From Bacillota bacterium (GTDB lineage: Bacteria > Bacillota_C > Negativicutes > JAEYSJ01): 6,425 bases of DNA. Location: positions 1 through 6,425 of the forward strand of contig JAEYSJ010000244.1 in the NCBI GenBank assembly GCA_023434855.1, written 5' to 3'. The position numbers and the translations under genes were made by a program. Shown here piece by piece: positions 5,988-6,425 of this stretch. The stretch's first letter is position 1, and each line of letters opens with the position of its first letter. Under the pieces are notes generated by a model. That model was not told the origin of the DNA, ran no database searches, and was given only the letters and a program-made list of their open reading frames with translations.

Positions 5988-6261
5988 CGGAAACCGTCGA
6001 TAGCACCCCATCTGCTTCGTTGTCGCTGCGAGCGCTCCCTCCAACCGTGCGCTCTCGTAGTAAGTATACCTCTAAAGAGGATTCCCTCCGTCTTAGCAGA
6101 TGCCTCTCTTCATTGTGCGGACCTCCAGTACGATTCCGGTCACGTTCTCGTTACGCGTTCGTACATTCAGCGTAGACGTCATCTGCGACTTGCGATCTGC
6201 GTTGGTAAATCGAGCAACTCAGAACGTCATCTGGAGCACTCTCGACGGTCTCCAGTTTTGC
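5953..6261 (-). ncRNA. Candidate large structured RNA downstream of the rrn operon
   Basis: This stretch has no credible gene, and 6001-6240 is about 53% G+C, beside A+T-rich DNA (about 17% at 5881-5940). On the minus strand a long-range helix pairs 6253-6242 (GGAGACCGUCGA) with 6000-5989 (UCGACGGUUUCC): 12 bp with one G-U. The plus strand would have an A-C mismatch there, favouring a minus-strand RNA. Inside it, 6102-6095 pairs with 6016-6009 (8 bp) and encloses hairpins at 6080-6069 and 6054-6030; 6164-6159 pairs with 6133-6128. Outside, GCAAAACUGG (6261-6252) can pair with CCAGUUGC (5965-5958) in the 5S-like tail with an AA bulge, sharing two bases with the long helix. It resembles no RNA class I know (not RNase P, tmRNA or SRP RNA by their signatures). 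No clear promoter is seen; it may depend on read-through of the rrn operon. Folding was done by eye. Confidence 0.45.
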
Positions 6262-6283
6262 GACATTAGTATTCTTAGCAAAG

Positions 6284-6309
6284 AAAAAAGCACTCACTAG
6301 TGAGTGCTT
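6284..6309 (-). terminator. Intrinsic terminator of the rRNA operon (after 5S)
   Basis: A perfect 22-base palindrome (6288-6309, centre CTAG) is followed on the minus strand by a run of six Ts (6289-6284). It starts 4 bases after the 5S 3' end, the usual place for an rrn terminator. The plus strand has no T run after it. Confidence 0.9.
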
Positions 6310-6313
6310 CGTC

Positions 6314-6425
<112 letters not shown>

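Noticed and set aside
6176..6233. Direct repeats (ACGTCATCTG at 6176-6185 and 6224-6233; ATCTGCG at 6181 and 6195) as a CRISPR-like or iteron array
   Set aside because: Only two copies each, short and irregularly spaced; more likely part of the internal pairing of the candidate RNA.
6000..6260. RNase P RNA, tmRNA, SRP RNA or tRNA in the 5S-distal segment
   Set aside because: The conserved signatures (GAGGAAAGTCC and ACAGAA, the tag frame and T-arm, the SRP apical loop, a tRNA T-arm) were looked for on both strands and not found.
5939..6300. Two open plus-strand frames (5939-6175 and 6100-6300) opposite the 5S-distal segment
   Set aside because: No SD before either start, Ser/Arg-rich low-complexity translation, one begins inside the terminator hairpin, and the segment is better explained as structured RNA on the other strand.

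Overview
The window looks chromosomal and low in G+C. It probably comes from an anaerobic Bacillota, and I would guess the Negativicutes (Sporomusa-like) or a related clostridial group. This rests on strong Shine-Dalgarno (SD) sites, a TTG start with a near-perfect SD, many intrinsic terminators, a Bacillota-type 5S rRNA, and a clostridial-style phenylacetate-CoA ligase/ACT pair. The taxonomic call is an inference.

Layout: (1) 3-1046, plus strand: the C-terminal synthetase domain of a glutamine-dependent NAD+ synthetase, whose 5' part lies outside the window. (2) A shared hairpin terminator (1124-1160) separates it from a convergent minus-strand pair: a 514-residue uncharacterised protein with a C-terminal helix-turn-helix-like region (1549-3093), followed by a small zinc-ribbon membrane protein (1172-1522). 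The pair has its own promoter region with repeats. (3) 3260-5709, minus strand: a tight three-gene operon, LysE-family exporter, phenylacetate-CoA ligase (PaaK) and a tandem ACT-domain protein. A TTGCCA-N17-TATAAT promoter precedes it and an intrinsic terminator follows it. (4) 5923-6425, minus strand: the 3' end of an rRNA operon (5S rRNA, entering from the right edge) with its terminator. Beyond that is a non-coding segment of about 300 bases, much richer in G+C than the DNA beside it. It ends in a second copy of the 5S 3' tail and a second terminator.

The arylacetate operon plausibly works as a unit. PaaK makes aryl-CoA from an arylacetate, the ACT protein may sense an amino acid, and the LysE-type carrier may export an amino acid or related metabolite. 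The other two blocks are housekeeping (NAD synthesis, 5S rRNA) and an unknown regulator/membrane-protein pair.

The most unusual part is the segment between the two terminators at the right end (about 5953-6261). It has no credible gene. On the minus strand it can fold with a 12-bp long-range helix (one G-U) that encloses further nested stems, and it ends in a 31/35 copy of the 5S rRNA 3' end. It may be an undescribed structured RNA downstream of the rrn operon, a 5S gene with a very large insertion, or the scar of an integration at the 5S 3' end.
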